A stretch of 64,000 nucleotides of DNA, from NCBI RefSeq assembly GCF_022919215.1, contig NZ_CP095046.1:1540501-1604500 (forward strand), read 5' to 3'. Positions 52,251-61,678 of the stretch are shown here, in pieces. The stretch comes from Hymenobacter cellulosilyticus. GTDB taxonomy: Bacteria > Bacteroidota > Bacteroidia > Cytophagales > Hymenobacteraceae. The notes under the pieces were generated by a model. The model ran no database searches. It was not told the origin of the DNA and was given only the letters and a program-made list of their open reading frames with translations. Position 1 is the first letter of the stretch. Each line of letters opens with the position of its first letter. The position numbers and the translations under genes are program-made.

Positions 52251-54621
52251 ATGCTTCGTCTTTTTGCCTTCTTCTCCCTCTTATTTCTGCTGCTGGCACC
52301 GGTAACCTCCCGGGCGCAGTCGTCGGGTACGGCTGCTTCCGGCAAGGTAACCGTGAGCGGCTACCTCAAGGATGCCGCCAACGGCGAGGCCCTGGTGGGC
52401 GCTACCGTGGTAGTAAAAAGCCTGGGCGTGGGCGCCACGGCCAACGAGTACGGCTTTTACTCCCTGACGTTGCCCAAGGGCAGCTACACCATTACCTACA
52501 CCTTTCTGGGCTACGAGCCCAGAACGTGACGCTCACGCTCAGCGAAAACGTGACCCGCTCGATACGCCTCGGGGCCCAGGGCGTGCAAACCGGCGAAGTG
52601 GTAGTAACGGGTAAAAAGCCCGACGAGAACGTGAAAAGCACGGAAATGGGCACCACCCGCCTCGATATGAAAACCGTGAAGCTCATGCCGGCCCTCATGG
52701 GCGAAGTCGACGTGATTCGCAGCATTCAGCTCCTGCCCGGCATCAGCACGGTGGGGAGGGCGCCTCGGGATTCAACGTGCGCGGCGGCGGCGTGGACCAG
52801 AACCTGATTCTGCTCGACGAGGCCCCGATTTATAACGCGTCCCACTTGTTTGGCCTCTTCTCGACCTTCAACCCCGATGCCGTGAAAGACATCAAGCTGG
52901 TGAAAGGCGGCATTCCGGCCCAGTACGGCGGCCGGCTTTCCAGCCTGCTCGATGTGCGCATGAAGGAAGGCAACTCCCAGCGTCTGGGCGTATCGGGGGG
53001 CGTGGGGCTGATTATGTCGCGCCTGGCCGTGGAAGCTCCGATTGTGAAAGACAAAGGCTCGTTTATCGTGGCCGGGCGGCGCTCCTACGGGGACTTGTTC
53101 CTCAAGTTTGTGCCCGACCAGAAAGACAACCAGGCCTACTTCTACGACCTCTCGGCCAAGGCCAACTACACTCTGGGCGAAAAGGACCGGCTTTACGTGT
53201 CGGGCTACCTGGGGCGGGACGTGTTTGCCTTTGGCAAGGCTTTCAAGAACACCCTGGGCAACCGCACCGGCACCGTGCGCTGGAACCACGTGTTCAATTC
53301 CCGGCTGTTTGCCAACGCTACGGCCCTGGTGAGCAAGTACGACTACGGCCTGGGCGTGCCCGAGGGCAACCAGTCGTTTGAGTGGAAGTCCAACATCGTC
53401 AACTATAGCCTCAAGGCCGATTTCAACTACTACCGCACGCCCCAGAGCACACTCAACTTCGGCGCCAGCGCGGTGTACTATACCTTTTTGCCCGGGCAGG
53501 TAACGCCACTGAGCGCTACGTCCATCTTCCGCCCCATTGCCCTCGACAACCAGCAGGCCGTAGAGTACGGCGCTTATATCGACAATGAGCAGACGTTTTC
53601 ACCCCGGTTGTCGGCCCAGTATGGCCTGCGCCTGAGCATGTTCGACTACCTGGGCGGCGGTACCGTGTATGAGTACGAAGGACCCAACGGCCGCCAGAAG
53701 AACCCAGTGAACCCCCAGCAGTATAGTAGCGGCGAAATCATCAAGCGCTACCCGAACCTGGAGCCCCGGGCCTCGCTGCGCTACGTGCTGACCGATAACA
53801 GCTCCCTAAAAGCCAGCTATAACCGCATGGTGCAGTATATCCATCTGGTGTCTAATACTACGGCCTCTTCGCCCCTGGACGTTTGGACGCCGAGCACCAA
53901 CAACATCAAGCCCGAGCACGCCGACCAGATTGCCCTGGGTTACTTCCGCAACTTCCAGGACAACGCCTACGAGGCCTCGGTAGAGGTATTCGGCAAGCGC
54001 ATGGACAACCAGATTGACTACATCAACGGGGCCAATACGCTGCTCAACAAGAACCTGGAGGCCGAGCTGCTCTACGGTCAGGGCCGGGCCTACGGAGCCG
54101 AGTTCTACGCGAAAAAGAACGAGGGCAAGATGACCGGCTGGATCAGCTACACCCTGAGCCGCTCGGAGCGGCAGATTGACGGCATCAACAACAATAACTG
54201 GTACGTCAACAAGTACGACAAGACGCACTACCTCTCGGTGGTGGGCATGTATACCGTGTCGCCGCGCTGGACGGTGTCGAGCACCTTCAGCTACAGCACC
54301 GGCATTGCCACCACCTTCCCCGACTCGCGCTACGTGTACCAGGGCCTGGTGATTCCCAACGTGAACGGCGACGTGCGCAACAACTACCGGGTGCCGGCCT
54401 ACCACCGCCTCGACCTGGCCGCCACCCGGGAAGGCAAAGTTGACCCGAATAAGCGTTGGCACAGCAGCTGGACCTTCTCGATCTACAATGCTTACGGCCG
54501 CCGCAACCCCTACAGCATCTATTTCCGCCAGAACGAGGACAACCCGGCCAAAACGGAGGCCGTGCGCCTGGCCGTGTTTGGCACCATCCTGCCCTCGGCG
54601 TCTTACAACTTCAATTTCTAA
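52251..54621 (+). CDS. TonB-dependent receptor with carboxypeptidase-like domain (two frame breaks)
   Basis: 790 residues when a C near 52520-52523 and a G near 52752-52755 are restored. Signal peptide MLRLFAFFSLLFLLL ending near SRAQ. A CarboxypepD_reg-like domain follows (VTVSGYLKDAANGEALVGAT ... TYTFLGYEP), then a plug with IQLLPGISTV and FNVRGGGVDQNLILLDEAPI, and a beta-barrel ending SASYNFNF. It imports a TonB-energised nutrient. There is no N-terminal STN domain, although this locus has a FecI/FecR pair; that domain is on a separate protein at 56844. The partner DUF4249 gene follows 27 bases later. Confidence 0.92.
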
Positions 54622-54647
54622 GCTTCGGCCGTAACGATATCCAGCAT

Positions 54648-55490
54648 ATGAACCGCATCATCACTTTTCTATTGGCCGCCGGCCTGCTGTCCCTCTCTAG
54701 CTGCGTCGACGTGGTGGACGTGGAAATTCCCGAAGGCAAGCCCCTACTGGCCGTGGAGGGCGCAATTACCGACCAGCCCGGCCCCTACTACGTCACGCTT
54801 ACCAAAACAGCGCCCTACTTCGACGAGGCTGAGCTGCCGCGGGTAAGCGGGGCCGTGCTAACGCTGGAAGACAATGAAGGCAACCGCGAAACCCTGAAGG
54901 AAGTCAGCCCGGGCCGCTACGCCACCAGCTCCTTGCGGGGCAAAATCGGCAACCAGTACGTGCTGACCATCAAGGCGGAAGGGGAGGAGTACCGGGCCGA
55001 AACCGAAATCCGCCGCACCCCCGAAATTGACAGCATCCGGGCCGAGTTCCGGGCCAAGTCGCCCACCGACGACGAGGGCTACTACATCCTGTACTACGGC
55101 AAGGAAACACCCGGCGTGGGCGACTACTACCGCTTTACCGTGCACCACAACGGCCGGCAGCTCAACCAGCCCGGCGACCTTATTGTGACCAACGATGAAA
55201 TGGTGGACGGCAGCTACATCAACGGCGTGGAGCTCACGGATGAGGAAGGGGTAGGCGGGGTACCCTTCAAGAAAGGCGACAAGGTGCGGGTCGAAATAAT
55301 GTCCATCCCCCGCGACTATTTCTACTTTCTCAACGAAATGGAAACCCAGATCAACAACGTGGGCCTGTTTGCTACTCCGCCGGCCAACGTGCGGACCAAT
55401 GTGCGCAACGTGCAGCCCGGCTCCGAAAAGGTGGCCGTGGGCTACTTTGCCGGGCACACGCTGCGCGCCGATTCACTTGTAATTGAGTAG
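54648..55490 (+). CDS. DUF4249 lipoprotein, receptor partner
   Basis: 280 residues from ATG 54648 (MNRIITFLLAAGLLSLSSCV) with the lipobox LSLSSC. Typical DUF4249 features: VVDVEIPEGKPLLAVEGAIT, YYVTLTKTAPYFDEAELPRV, VLTLEDNEGNRETLKEVSPG, then the conserved YFYFLNEMETQINN near the end. Genes of this family sit directly behind TonB-dependent receptors, like SusD behind SusC, and are thought to bind substrate at the cell surface. Co-transcribed with the receptor. Confidence 0.88.
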   Translation: MNRIITFLLAAGLLSLSSCVDVVDVEIPEGKPLLAVEGAITDQPGPYYVTLTKTAPYFDEAELPRVSGAVLTLEDNEGNRETLKEVSPGRYATSSLRGKIGNQYVLTIKAEGEEYRAETEIRRTPEIDSIRAEFRAKSPTDDEGYYILYYGKETPGVGDYYRFTVHHNGRQLNQPGDLIVTNDEMVDGSYINGVELTDEEGVGGVPFKKGDKVRVEIMSIPRDYFYFLNEMETQINNVGLFATPPANVRTNVRNVQPGSEKVAVGYFAGHTLRADSLVIE

Positions 55491-55520
55491 AAACGTGGGT
55501 TATAGATAAGCAAATACAAG

Positions 55521-55558
55521 CTCTATATAGAGTTCTTCTGGAATGAGTGACATCTTTG
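55521..55558 (+). promoter_or_regulatory. candidate promoter and palindrome before fecR
   Basis: CTCTATATAGAG (55521-55532) is a perfect 12-base palindrome. CATCTTTG (55551-55558) is one base from the -7 consensus. The palindrome covers the -33 position, as the inverted repeat does at the ECF promoter (50576). ATG 55630 follows. Confidence 0.4.
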
Positions 55559-55629
55559 CGTGACTGTCCACAAGCTGAATAGTGAATTGGGCATTGCCCA
55601 AACCCAAAAACGACTAATCAAAAACCACC

Positions 55630-56741
55630 ATGCTCCAGCCTGAAGCCGAGGCGCCCTGGGATTTGCTGGCCAAACACTTGGCTGGCGAAGCCACGCCCGG
55701 CGAGTTGGAGCAACTGCGCCGCTGGGTATCGGCCGACCCCAGCGCCTGGGCCTGCTTACCGACGCTACCCGGGCCTGGGAGCGGACCGGCGCCGCTCCCG
55801 TGGCTGGCCTCTTTACCGACGCCGATGTGGAAGCCGCCTGGCAACGGTTCCGGCCCAAGATGACCGGAGCCCGCCCCGCCGCCGAAAGCCCGCTGCGGGT
55901 AGTTCGGCAAGAGCCGGCAGCACCGGCCACCGAAGCGCCCGAAGCCAAGGTAATTCCGATGCGGCCCAACCCGCTGCCTTCGCTGCTGCGCATTGCTGCC
56001 ACTATTCTGCTGCTGATTGGGGCCGTGTATGCTTTTCAGAGCTACCGGCGCGAGCTGCTGCCTACGCCGCCCGTCGTAGTGACGGCCGGCCCGCAAAAGC
56101 GCCTGCTGGCCCTGCCCGACGGCAGTAAAGTATGGCTGAACCGCCACTCAACCCTGGAATACGCCGCCGACTTCAGCGGCGGCAGCGGCCGGGAAGTAAC
56201 GCTCACGGGCGAGGCATTCTTTGAGGTACAGAAAGACCCCGAAAATCCTTTCACGGTGCTTTCGGCTGCCTCACGTACCCGGGTGCTGGGCACCTCGTTC
56301 AACGTGCGAGCCTACGCCGCCGAAGACTCGGTTGAAGTGTCGGTGGTGACGGGTAAGGTAGCCTTTGCCAGCCGCACCAGCCACCAGGATTCGGTGCTGC
56401 TTACCTCCGGAATGCGGGGCGTGCTGCTGGCCCGGGGCGAAGCAGAAATTCCGGTGCCCGTGCGGCAAACCGCCACCGCCGATGCCAACTTCCGGGCCTG
56501 GCAAACCGGGGAGCTGGCCTTCGATAACGCCACGCTGGCGCATGTTATCCGCACGCTGCGCACCACGTTCGGTACCACCATCACCGTGGCTGATAAAACC
56601 TTGCTGAAGTGCCGCTTCACCGGTACTTTCCGCCAGCCCGACCCAACCCAGGTGCTGCAGGTAGTGAGCGTGGCCACCAATGCTACGATGACCGGTGACG
56701 CCACCGATGGGTTTATTCTGGGCGGCAAAGGCTGCGAATAA
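55630..56741 (+). CDS. fecR: FecR-family anti-sigma/signal transducer (frame broken near 55758)
   Basis: 370 residues when one missing C near 55757-55759 is restored. The cytoplasmic anti-sigma part (MLQPEAEAPWDLLAKHLAGE ...) covers about 1-110; the transmembrane helix is IAATILLLIGAVYAFQSY (about 120-138). The FecR domain follows with KRLLALPDGSKVWLNRHSTL and REVTLTGEAFFEVQKDPENP, and a C-terminal DUF4974-like domain with LAHVIRTLRTTFGTTITVAD. It senses an outer-membrane signal and controls the ECF sigma factor at 50634. An STN-domain protein follows. Confidence 0.92.
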
Positions 56742-56843
56742 CTGGCAGGCAACCGGCCTGGCCGCTTCAGCATCCTACTTAGTTACAGGCGGCGGTTAGC
56801 CGGCCCCGCCGATTCACTTTTGGCCTCACTTTTTCCCGCGGCT

Positions 56844-59025
56844 ATGCGGTATCTGTCTGCTCTGATTTTCTGTCTCGGGCTGCTGGCTAGTTCCGTGGGA
56901 GCCCAGCAGCCGGCCACGTTGCTGGCCCGGCGGGTGAGCGTGGCCGCTACCGATGCGCCCCTGCAGCAGGTTCTGCGTGACATTGCCCGCCAAAGCGGCA
57001 TTCCTTTTAGCTACAGCAGCACCTTTATTCCGCTGCAGAAACGAGTGACGCTACAAACCCAGGGCCGGCAGCCGGTGGGGCGGTACTGCGCCAGCTGTTT
57101 GAGAATCGGGGCGTTTCCTATCAGGTTATCGGTGGGCAAATCGTGCTGTGGCGCACCGGAGAAAAGCCGCCTTTCGCCGTGCCAGTACCGGGTAAGCCCC
57201 GGGCAGTAAGCGCAACGCCCACAAAGGAAGTGGCGTTTGGGAAAAAAGAGGCGGCAATGCAGCGTGCTGCCTCCGCGGTACCGCCCGCAGCAAACCGCAA
57301 GACCACCGTTGCGCAGCTGCCCACATCGGGTTCTGGAGCTGGAAAACCAACAAATTCGCTGAGCTATAAAACTCGCGCAACGGCCAAGCCCGGCCCGGCG
57401 ACGGCCAGCGTGGGGAAGGCTAATAGCTCGCGCCCGTCGGCTGCGCCCTTGCCGCTGCCAGCAGCGTTGCCGCCAGCAGTACCCGCCCCAGTTACTTCGA
57501 CAGCTAGCTCAACGAGCTCTGACACAACTACCCAGGAGGCACAGACGGCGCTGGTGCGCTTGCGCCGCAAAGCCCGGGCGGCTACGCAGGCCGCAGCCGG
57601 GGCCCTGACGCGCACGGCCCGCCAAACCGGCCGCACAGTAGGCAAGGGGGTGAAACAGGTGGCGGGCGGCGCCAAATCGGTGCTCGACACCGTGGCCGTA
57701 GCTGCTACCGAGCTAAGGGAGCCGTTGCGCAAAGCCGGCCGGCTGTTGGAAAGCAAGCTGTCGGGCCCGCTGGCAGGGCGCGCGGTAGAGGTGCAAAGCG
57801 GGCTGCCTGGTCGGGACACGGTGCTAACCACCGTACCGGTGCCCGCGCCTGAGGCTCGCAAAACCTATGACTACCACAAGTGGCAAGTCTCCTTCGTGGG
57901 GCCGCTGGGCTCCAACTGGCTGCGGAGTGGCCGCAGCGTTAATGATATTTCGCTGAACGTGCTGGCCGGCTATGCGGCCGGGGTGCGGGAGTAGAAGTAG
58001 GCGGCTTGGTGAACGTGGTGCGTGACACAATGCGGGGTGGACAAGCAGCTGGCCTACTTAACGTGACGGGTACCGAAGTACAGGGCGCGCAGGTGGCCGG
58101 CTTGCTCAACGTAACCGGGGGCTCGGTGCGCGGTGCCCAGTTGGCTGGCTTGGTCAATCTGGTGCGCGACGATGCCCGGGGCCTGCAGGTGGCCGGCTTG
58201 GTCAATATTGTGGGTGGAGCGGCCCGCACCCGCCACAACGACGGTCGCCCGGCTCAGGCCCGCCGGCTGCTGGGCTTGCCCCGTCTACTGGCCACCGATC
58301 CAACGGCGCAACACCTGGCTGCGCCTAGTGCCATGTCGTTGCCCGGCCCTTTAGTGCAGGCTGCGGGTCTGGTCAACCTGACTGGCACCGATATCCGCGG
58401 CCTGCAAACCGCTCCGCTACTGAACTCTGCCCGGCGCGTGGCGGGGTTGCAGCTCGGCTTGGTGAATGTGGCCAAGCACGTTAAGGGCGTGCAGCTCGGG
58501 CTGATAAACGTGGCCGATTCGGTGGATGGCGTGTCGTTGGGCCTCATCAACATCGTGCGGCACGGCTACTTGCACGGCGAAGTGTGGACCAGTGAAACCC
58601 TGCCCCTAAATGCGGCCCTGAAACTGGGCGTGACGCGCTACTACAGTATACTTTCGGTAGCCTCCCAGCCTTTCGGGAGCCGGGTGCACTGGGCCACGGG
58701 CTTCGGCATTGGCACAGCCAGCAGGCCTCACGGGCGCTTTAGCTGGAACCTGGACTTGCTCGACTGGTACTTGCTCAAGCAGCCCGGCACGGAAGGCACA
58801 TTGTTGTCGTACACGCAGCTACGTCCATCGTTGGTGTGGCAGATTGAGCCCCAGGGACGTCTAGGACTAGTCATTTCTCCCACGCTCAATCTGGGCTTGT
58901 ACGAAAACGACGGGAGCGGTACCAAGTCAGAATTTGGCAAGAACCAGCTCCTGTTCCTCGATACCACGACGGGTAAAACCCTGGTACGGCTGTGGCTCGG
59001 CGGGCAAGTTGGGCTGCGCTTCTAG
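56844..59025 (+). CDS. STN-domain protein with surface repeats (two frame breaks)
   Basis: 727 residues when a G near 57078-57081 and a G near 57985-57989 are restored. Signal peptide MRYLSALIFCLGLLASSVG; an STN domain (about 30-105, APLQQVLRDIARQSGIPFSY and VLRQLFENRGVSYQVIGG), a long Ala/Pro/Thr linker (about 115-300), then a solenoid of about nine repeats like VQGAQVAGLLNVTG and GVQLGLINVADSVDG, and a C-terminal barrel-like domain (about 540-727). The repeat pattern resembles the LA_2272-type surface repeat. STN domains relay signals to FecR, whose gene is immediately upstream, so this is a candidate sensor separate from the receptor. Confidence 0.75.
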
Positions 59026-59140
59026 AAGTAGTTATTGATGCAGGCCATCGGCTCAGCTACTGAAATGCTACCCGAACTGGGCTTACCAACAATATAGGTA
59101 ACACCGTGCAGCAGTAGAGTCAGCTACAAGACAAGCTGAG

Positions 59141-59692
59141 CTAGGCCCGCATAGGCACCAGAATAAACGTGCCGCGCAGGCACTGCCGAAAGCCCTGGCG
59201 CTGATTGTCGCGCTTCAGGTCGGCGGTGCGGTAGCGGTGGTTCAGGCCCCGCTCACTCATAATCATAATGGTGTAGCCGCGGCTGCGCACCAGGTAGCGG
59301 CGGGCATTGGCCGGCTTCACCGGGTCGTCGGTATCGGGACCCGCGCTGCCGGGCATGGCAAAGGCTGAGTCGGAGTAGTGCGCCGGCCAGGTGGTGCGGG
59401 CAATAATGTCGTGTACCTGCCAGAGGTGGCGCACCGCGGCGCGAGCCGCAATAGATTCGCCGCAGTGCCGGCAAATGCGGGCATCGGTGAGCATGGCCTG
59501 CCGCTTTTGCTGCAGCTCCCGCAGCATCTCGGGCATTTCCGTGGTGCTCCGCCGGGCCCGCACTACTTTGGTTACGGCCGAAAAAAGCTCCCCTTCGCTC
59601 ACGCCATACTTGTGCTGCAGAATATCCAGCGTGTGGGCGCTGAGCATTCCGAAGCCGAGCAAATCCTCAAGGTCGGTGAGCAGGGTGGGCAT
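59141..59692 (-). CDS. hypothetical protein with C2H2-like motif
   Basis: 183 residues; not recognised. Residues 1-75 are helical (LLTDLEDLLGFGMLSAHTLD, ILQHKYGVSEGELFSAV). A possible zinc site follows: ICRHCGESIAARAAVRHLWQVH (C-x2-C-x13-H-x4-H type, shown as two cysteines and two histidines at about residues 74-95). The C-terminus carries VRSRGYTIMIMSERGLNHRY. No catalytic motif. It lies 87 bases downstream of the alpha/beta hydrolase behind a strong hairpin. Confidence 0.55.
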   Translation of the reverse strand: MPTLLTDLEDLLGFGMLSAHTLDILQHKYGVSEGELFSAVTKVVRARRSTTEMPEMLRELQQKRQAMLTDARICRHCGESIAARAAVRHLWQVHDIIARTTWPAHYSDSAFAMPGSAGPDTDDPVKPANARRYLVRSRGYTIMIMSERGLNHRYRTADLKRDNQRQGFRQCLRGTFILVPMRA

Positions 59693-59707
59693 GGAAGAGC
59701 TATAAGC

Positions 59708-59756
59708 AGCAGCCCCGCCGACAAGTTCCGTTTCCGGAAATGCCAGCGGGGCTGCT
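59708..59756 (-). terminator. terminator after the alpha/beta hydrolase
   Basis: AGCAGCCCCGC (59708-59718) pairs with GCGGGGCTGCT (59746-59756); an inner TTCCG-TTT-CGGAA stem sits in the loop. There is no good T-run; the minus-strand gene at 59692 starts 16 bases later. Confidence 0.55.
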
Positions 59757-59779
59757 TGGTATCAGGGCCATGACCGGCG

Positions 59780-61261
59780 CTATTTCTGTGCCGTCGGCCT
59801 GGAAACTTTCTTTACCTCAGGCTTGGGGTTCGAGCGGGGCGTCATCCGGTTTACGCTGGGCTTGGCGTACTCCTCAAACCAGTCCTGCATCAGGGCCAGA
59901 GCTTTGGGCGAGAACGTGGGCTGCTGCTCCCCGTTTACCAGGGGCCATTCGGCCTCGTCGGGCTGGAAGGCGTGGTTTACCCCGGCCAGCTTGTAGGTCT
60001 TCACGCGCCGGTTGCCTCCGGCTTTGAGACCCTTGCTCAGAATAGCCAGGTTTTTGGTCGCCGCTACCTGCAGGTCTTCCACACCGTTGAGGGCCAGTAC
60101 CGGGCATTTCACGGCGGGCAGCTTCAGCTTGGGGTCGAAATCGAGGTAGTAGCGGTACCAGGGCGAGGTAAGCTGGGCAGCGCGGGCCCGGGCCATGTTG
60201 GGGTCAATGTCCACGTTGTTCATCCGAATCATGGCCGCGAGCTTGCCCCGGGCCTGGTTGCTGTTCGGCGTCTGGCGGATGATGTTGATCATCTTGTCGT
60301 GCAGCTTCAGGGCCGCATCCACCTGGGTAGCGTTGCCGCCAATCATGCGCATAATCTCAACCTGCTGCCGCCGCAGAATGTCGCGCCCGGGCAGGCCGTA
60401 GCCGGCCAGCGACACTACGAAGTCAGGCCCCTTGGGCTCGGTAGCGGCCAGCAGGGCAATGTTGGCTCCTTCGCCGTGCCCAATCATGCCTACATTCTTC
60501 TTGTCGATGCGGGGCCGGGTGCGCAGATAGTTCATGGCCGTTTCGGCGTCGGTCATCTGGTCGGCGGTGGTAGCTGCTGCGTACTTACCGCCCGACTTGC
60601 CCACGCCCCGGTCGTCGTAGCGCAGCACAGCCATGCCGTGCCGGGCCAGGTAGTCGGCCAGAATAGCAAACATCCGGTAATCTTCCTGCTGGGCGGCATC
60701 CCGGTCCTGCGGACCCGAATCCGACACGAGTACCACGGCCGGAAACGGGCCGTTGCCGTTGGGCATAGTGATGGTAGCACCCAGGCAGAGGTCGGTTTTG
60801 TCGTTGGTAATAATCACCTGCTCGGTCTTGTAGGGCTGGGCAGGCTTGAAAACCGGGGCGCTGACCACCGGGGCCGCGTCCTGCACAAACTTGACCTCTT
60901 CCTTCAACCCCGGCTGCTCCCAGGTGCCCGTCATCGACTTACGGTCCTTGCTCAGCTTGCCGGTGAAGCGGCTGCCGGCCTGCTCGATCTTGAGCAGCAC
61001 GTCGTTGTCGGTCAGGCTCATGTCCACGGGCATGCGGCTCACCTTCTGCTTGGGCACATCCAGGGCCGCGTAGTAGGTGCCGCCCGTTAGGGGTACGATG
61101 GTAATGATGAGCTCCAGGCTGCCGCCGGGTACTTTCAAGGGACCCTTCCATTGCCCGCTCAGGGGCGTCGGCTCACCACCAGCTGCCATGCTGACTGCGG
61201 GCAGTAGAGAAACCCCAAGAAGCAGTAGAGTGACAAAAATTGTGTGTAAATAATTCTTCAT
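59780..61261 (-). CDS. alpha/beta hydrolase-fold protein lacking the nucleophile
   Basis: 493 residues. Signal peptide MKNYLHTIFVTLLLLGVSLL, a beta-rich N-terminal domain (about 30-130), and an alpha/beta hydrolase domain (about 145-470): VLVSDSGPQDRDAA, RYDDRGVGKSGGKYA, then VGMIGHGEGANIALLAA. At the nucleophile elbow the expected GHSEG is GHGEG, so the serine is Gly263. The acid and base regions LNGVEDLQVAA and LAGVNHAFQPDEAEW are kept. Without the serine it should not act as a normal esterase. A -7 element lies upstream; function unknown. Confidence 0.8.
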   Translation of the reverse strand: MKNYLHTIFVTLLLLGVSLLPAVSMAAGGEPTPLSGQWKGPLKVPGGSLELIITIVPLTGGTYYAALDVPKQKVSRMPVDMSLTDNDVLLKIEQAGSRFTGKLSKDRKSMTGTWEQPGLKEEVKFVQDAAPVVSAPVFKPAQPYKTEQVIITNDKTDLCLGATITMPNGNGPFPAVVLVSDSGPQDRDAAQQEDYRMFAILADYLARHGMAVLRYDDRGVGKSGGKYAAATTADQMTDAETAMNYLRTRPRIDKKNVGMIGHGEGANIALLAATEPKGPDFVVSLAGYGLPGRDILRRQQVEIMRMIGGNATQVDAALKLHDKMINIIRQTPNSNQARGKLAAMIRMNNVDIDPNMARARAAQLTSPWYRYYLDFDPKLKLPAVKCPVLALNGVEDLQVAATKNLAILSKGLKAGGNRRVKTYKLAGVNHAFQPDEAEWPLVNGEQQPTFSPKALALMQDWFEEYAKPSVNRMTPRSNPKPEVKKVSRPTAQK

Positions 61262-61320
61262 AAAGTCCTGTTATGGGGCGGCAATGAGCTTGTTGCAGAG
61301 GCAACAGGCTTCGAAAATAC

Positions 61321-61328
61321 CAAACTTA
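61321..61328 (-). promoter_or_regulatory. -7 promoter element of the alpha/beta hydrolase gene
   Basis: TAAGTTTG on the minus strand fits TAnnTTTG, 60 bases upstream of ATG 61261. No clear -33 element. Bases 61262-61460 hold nothing else that is supported. Confidence 0.5.
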
Positions 61329-61460
61329 CGTCAGACTTGCCGTAGAAGATTCAGGAGCTCAGCCCTACCAATACGTGGGCGTCGGTGGCTAGTAGAGGCA
61401 GCTTCTTGTCCGTGAAGAGCATGGGCAAGCGGAGGAAGATGATATTGTAAAATTTATATA

Positions 61461-61616
61461 TTAAGCTTGGCTGCCTCTTTTCGCCGATTCTGCCACAATT
61501 CTGCGCACCCGATCCTGCTCCGGCGCATCTTCCCGGCCCACCAGGCCCGGCACCCCCAGGGCAAGGCTGCACCATATTAATAAGGAGTAAGCGGGAGGCT
61601 GATTATGCCTGGACAA
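61461..61616 (-). CDS. possible 51-residue small membrane protein
   Basis: TTG 61616 to TAA 61461. It reads MSRHNQPPAYSLLIWCSLAL, a hydrophobic segment, then GVPGLVGREDAPEQDRVRRI and a charged end. The start lies inside the T-run of the receptor terminator. Composition with a hydrophobic helix and charged tail looks coding but there is no independent support; a gene remnant is equally possible. Confidence 0.3.
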   Translation of the reverse strand: MSRHNQPPAYSLLIWCSLALGVPGLVGREDAPEQDRVRRIVAESAKRGSQA

Positions 61617-61650
61617 AAAAAGAGCGGGCGGAGAAATACTCCGCCCGCTC
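61613..61650 (-). terminator. terminator of the Oar-like receptor gene
   Basis: GAGCGGGCGGAG pairs with CTCCGCCCGCTC (12 bp, perfect) around AAATA. Seven A to the left read as a T-run on the minus strand, just beyond the receptor stop at 61679. Confidence 0.85.
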
Positions 61651-61678
61651 CTGAGAAAATCTGGCTGTCAGGCCGCGC

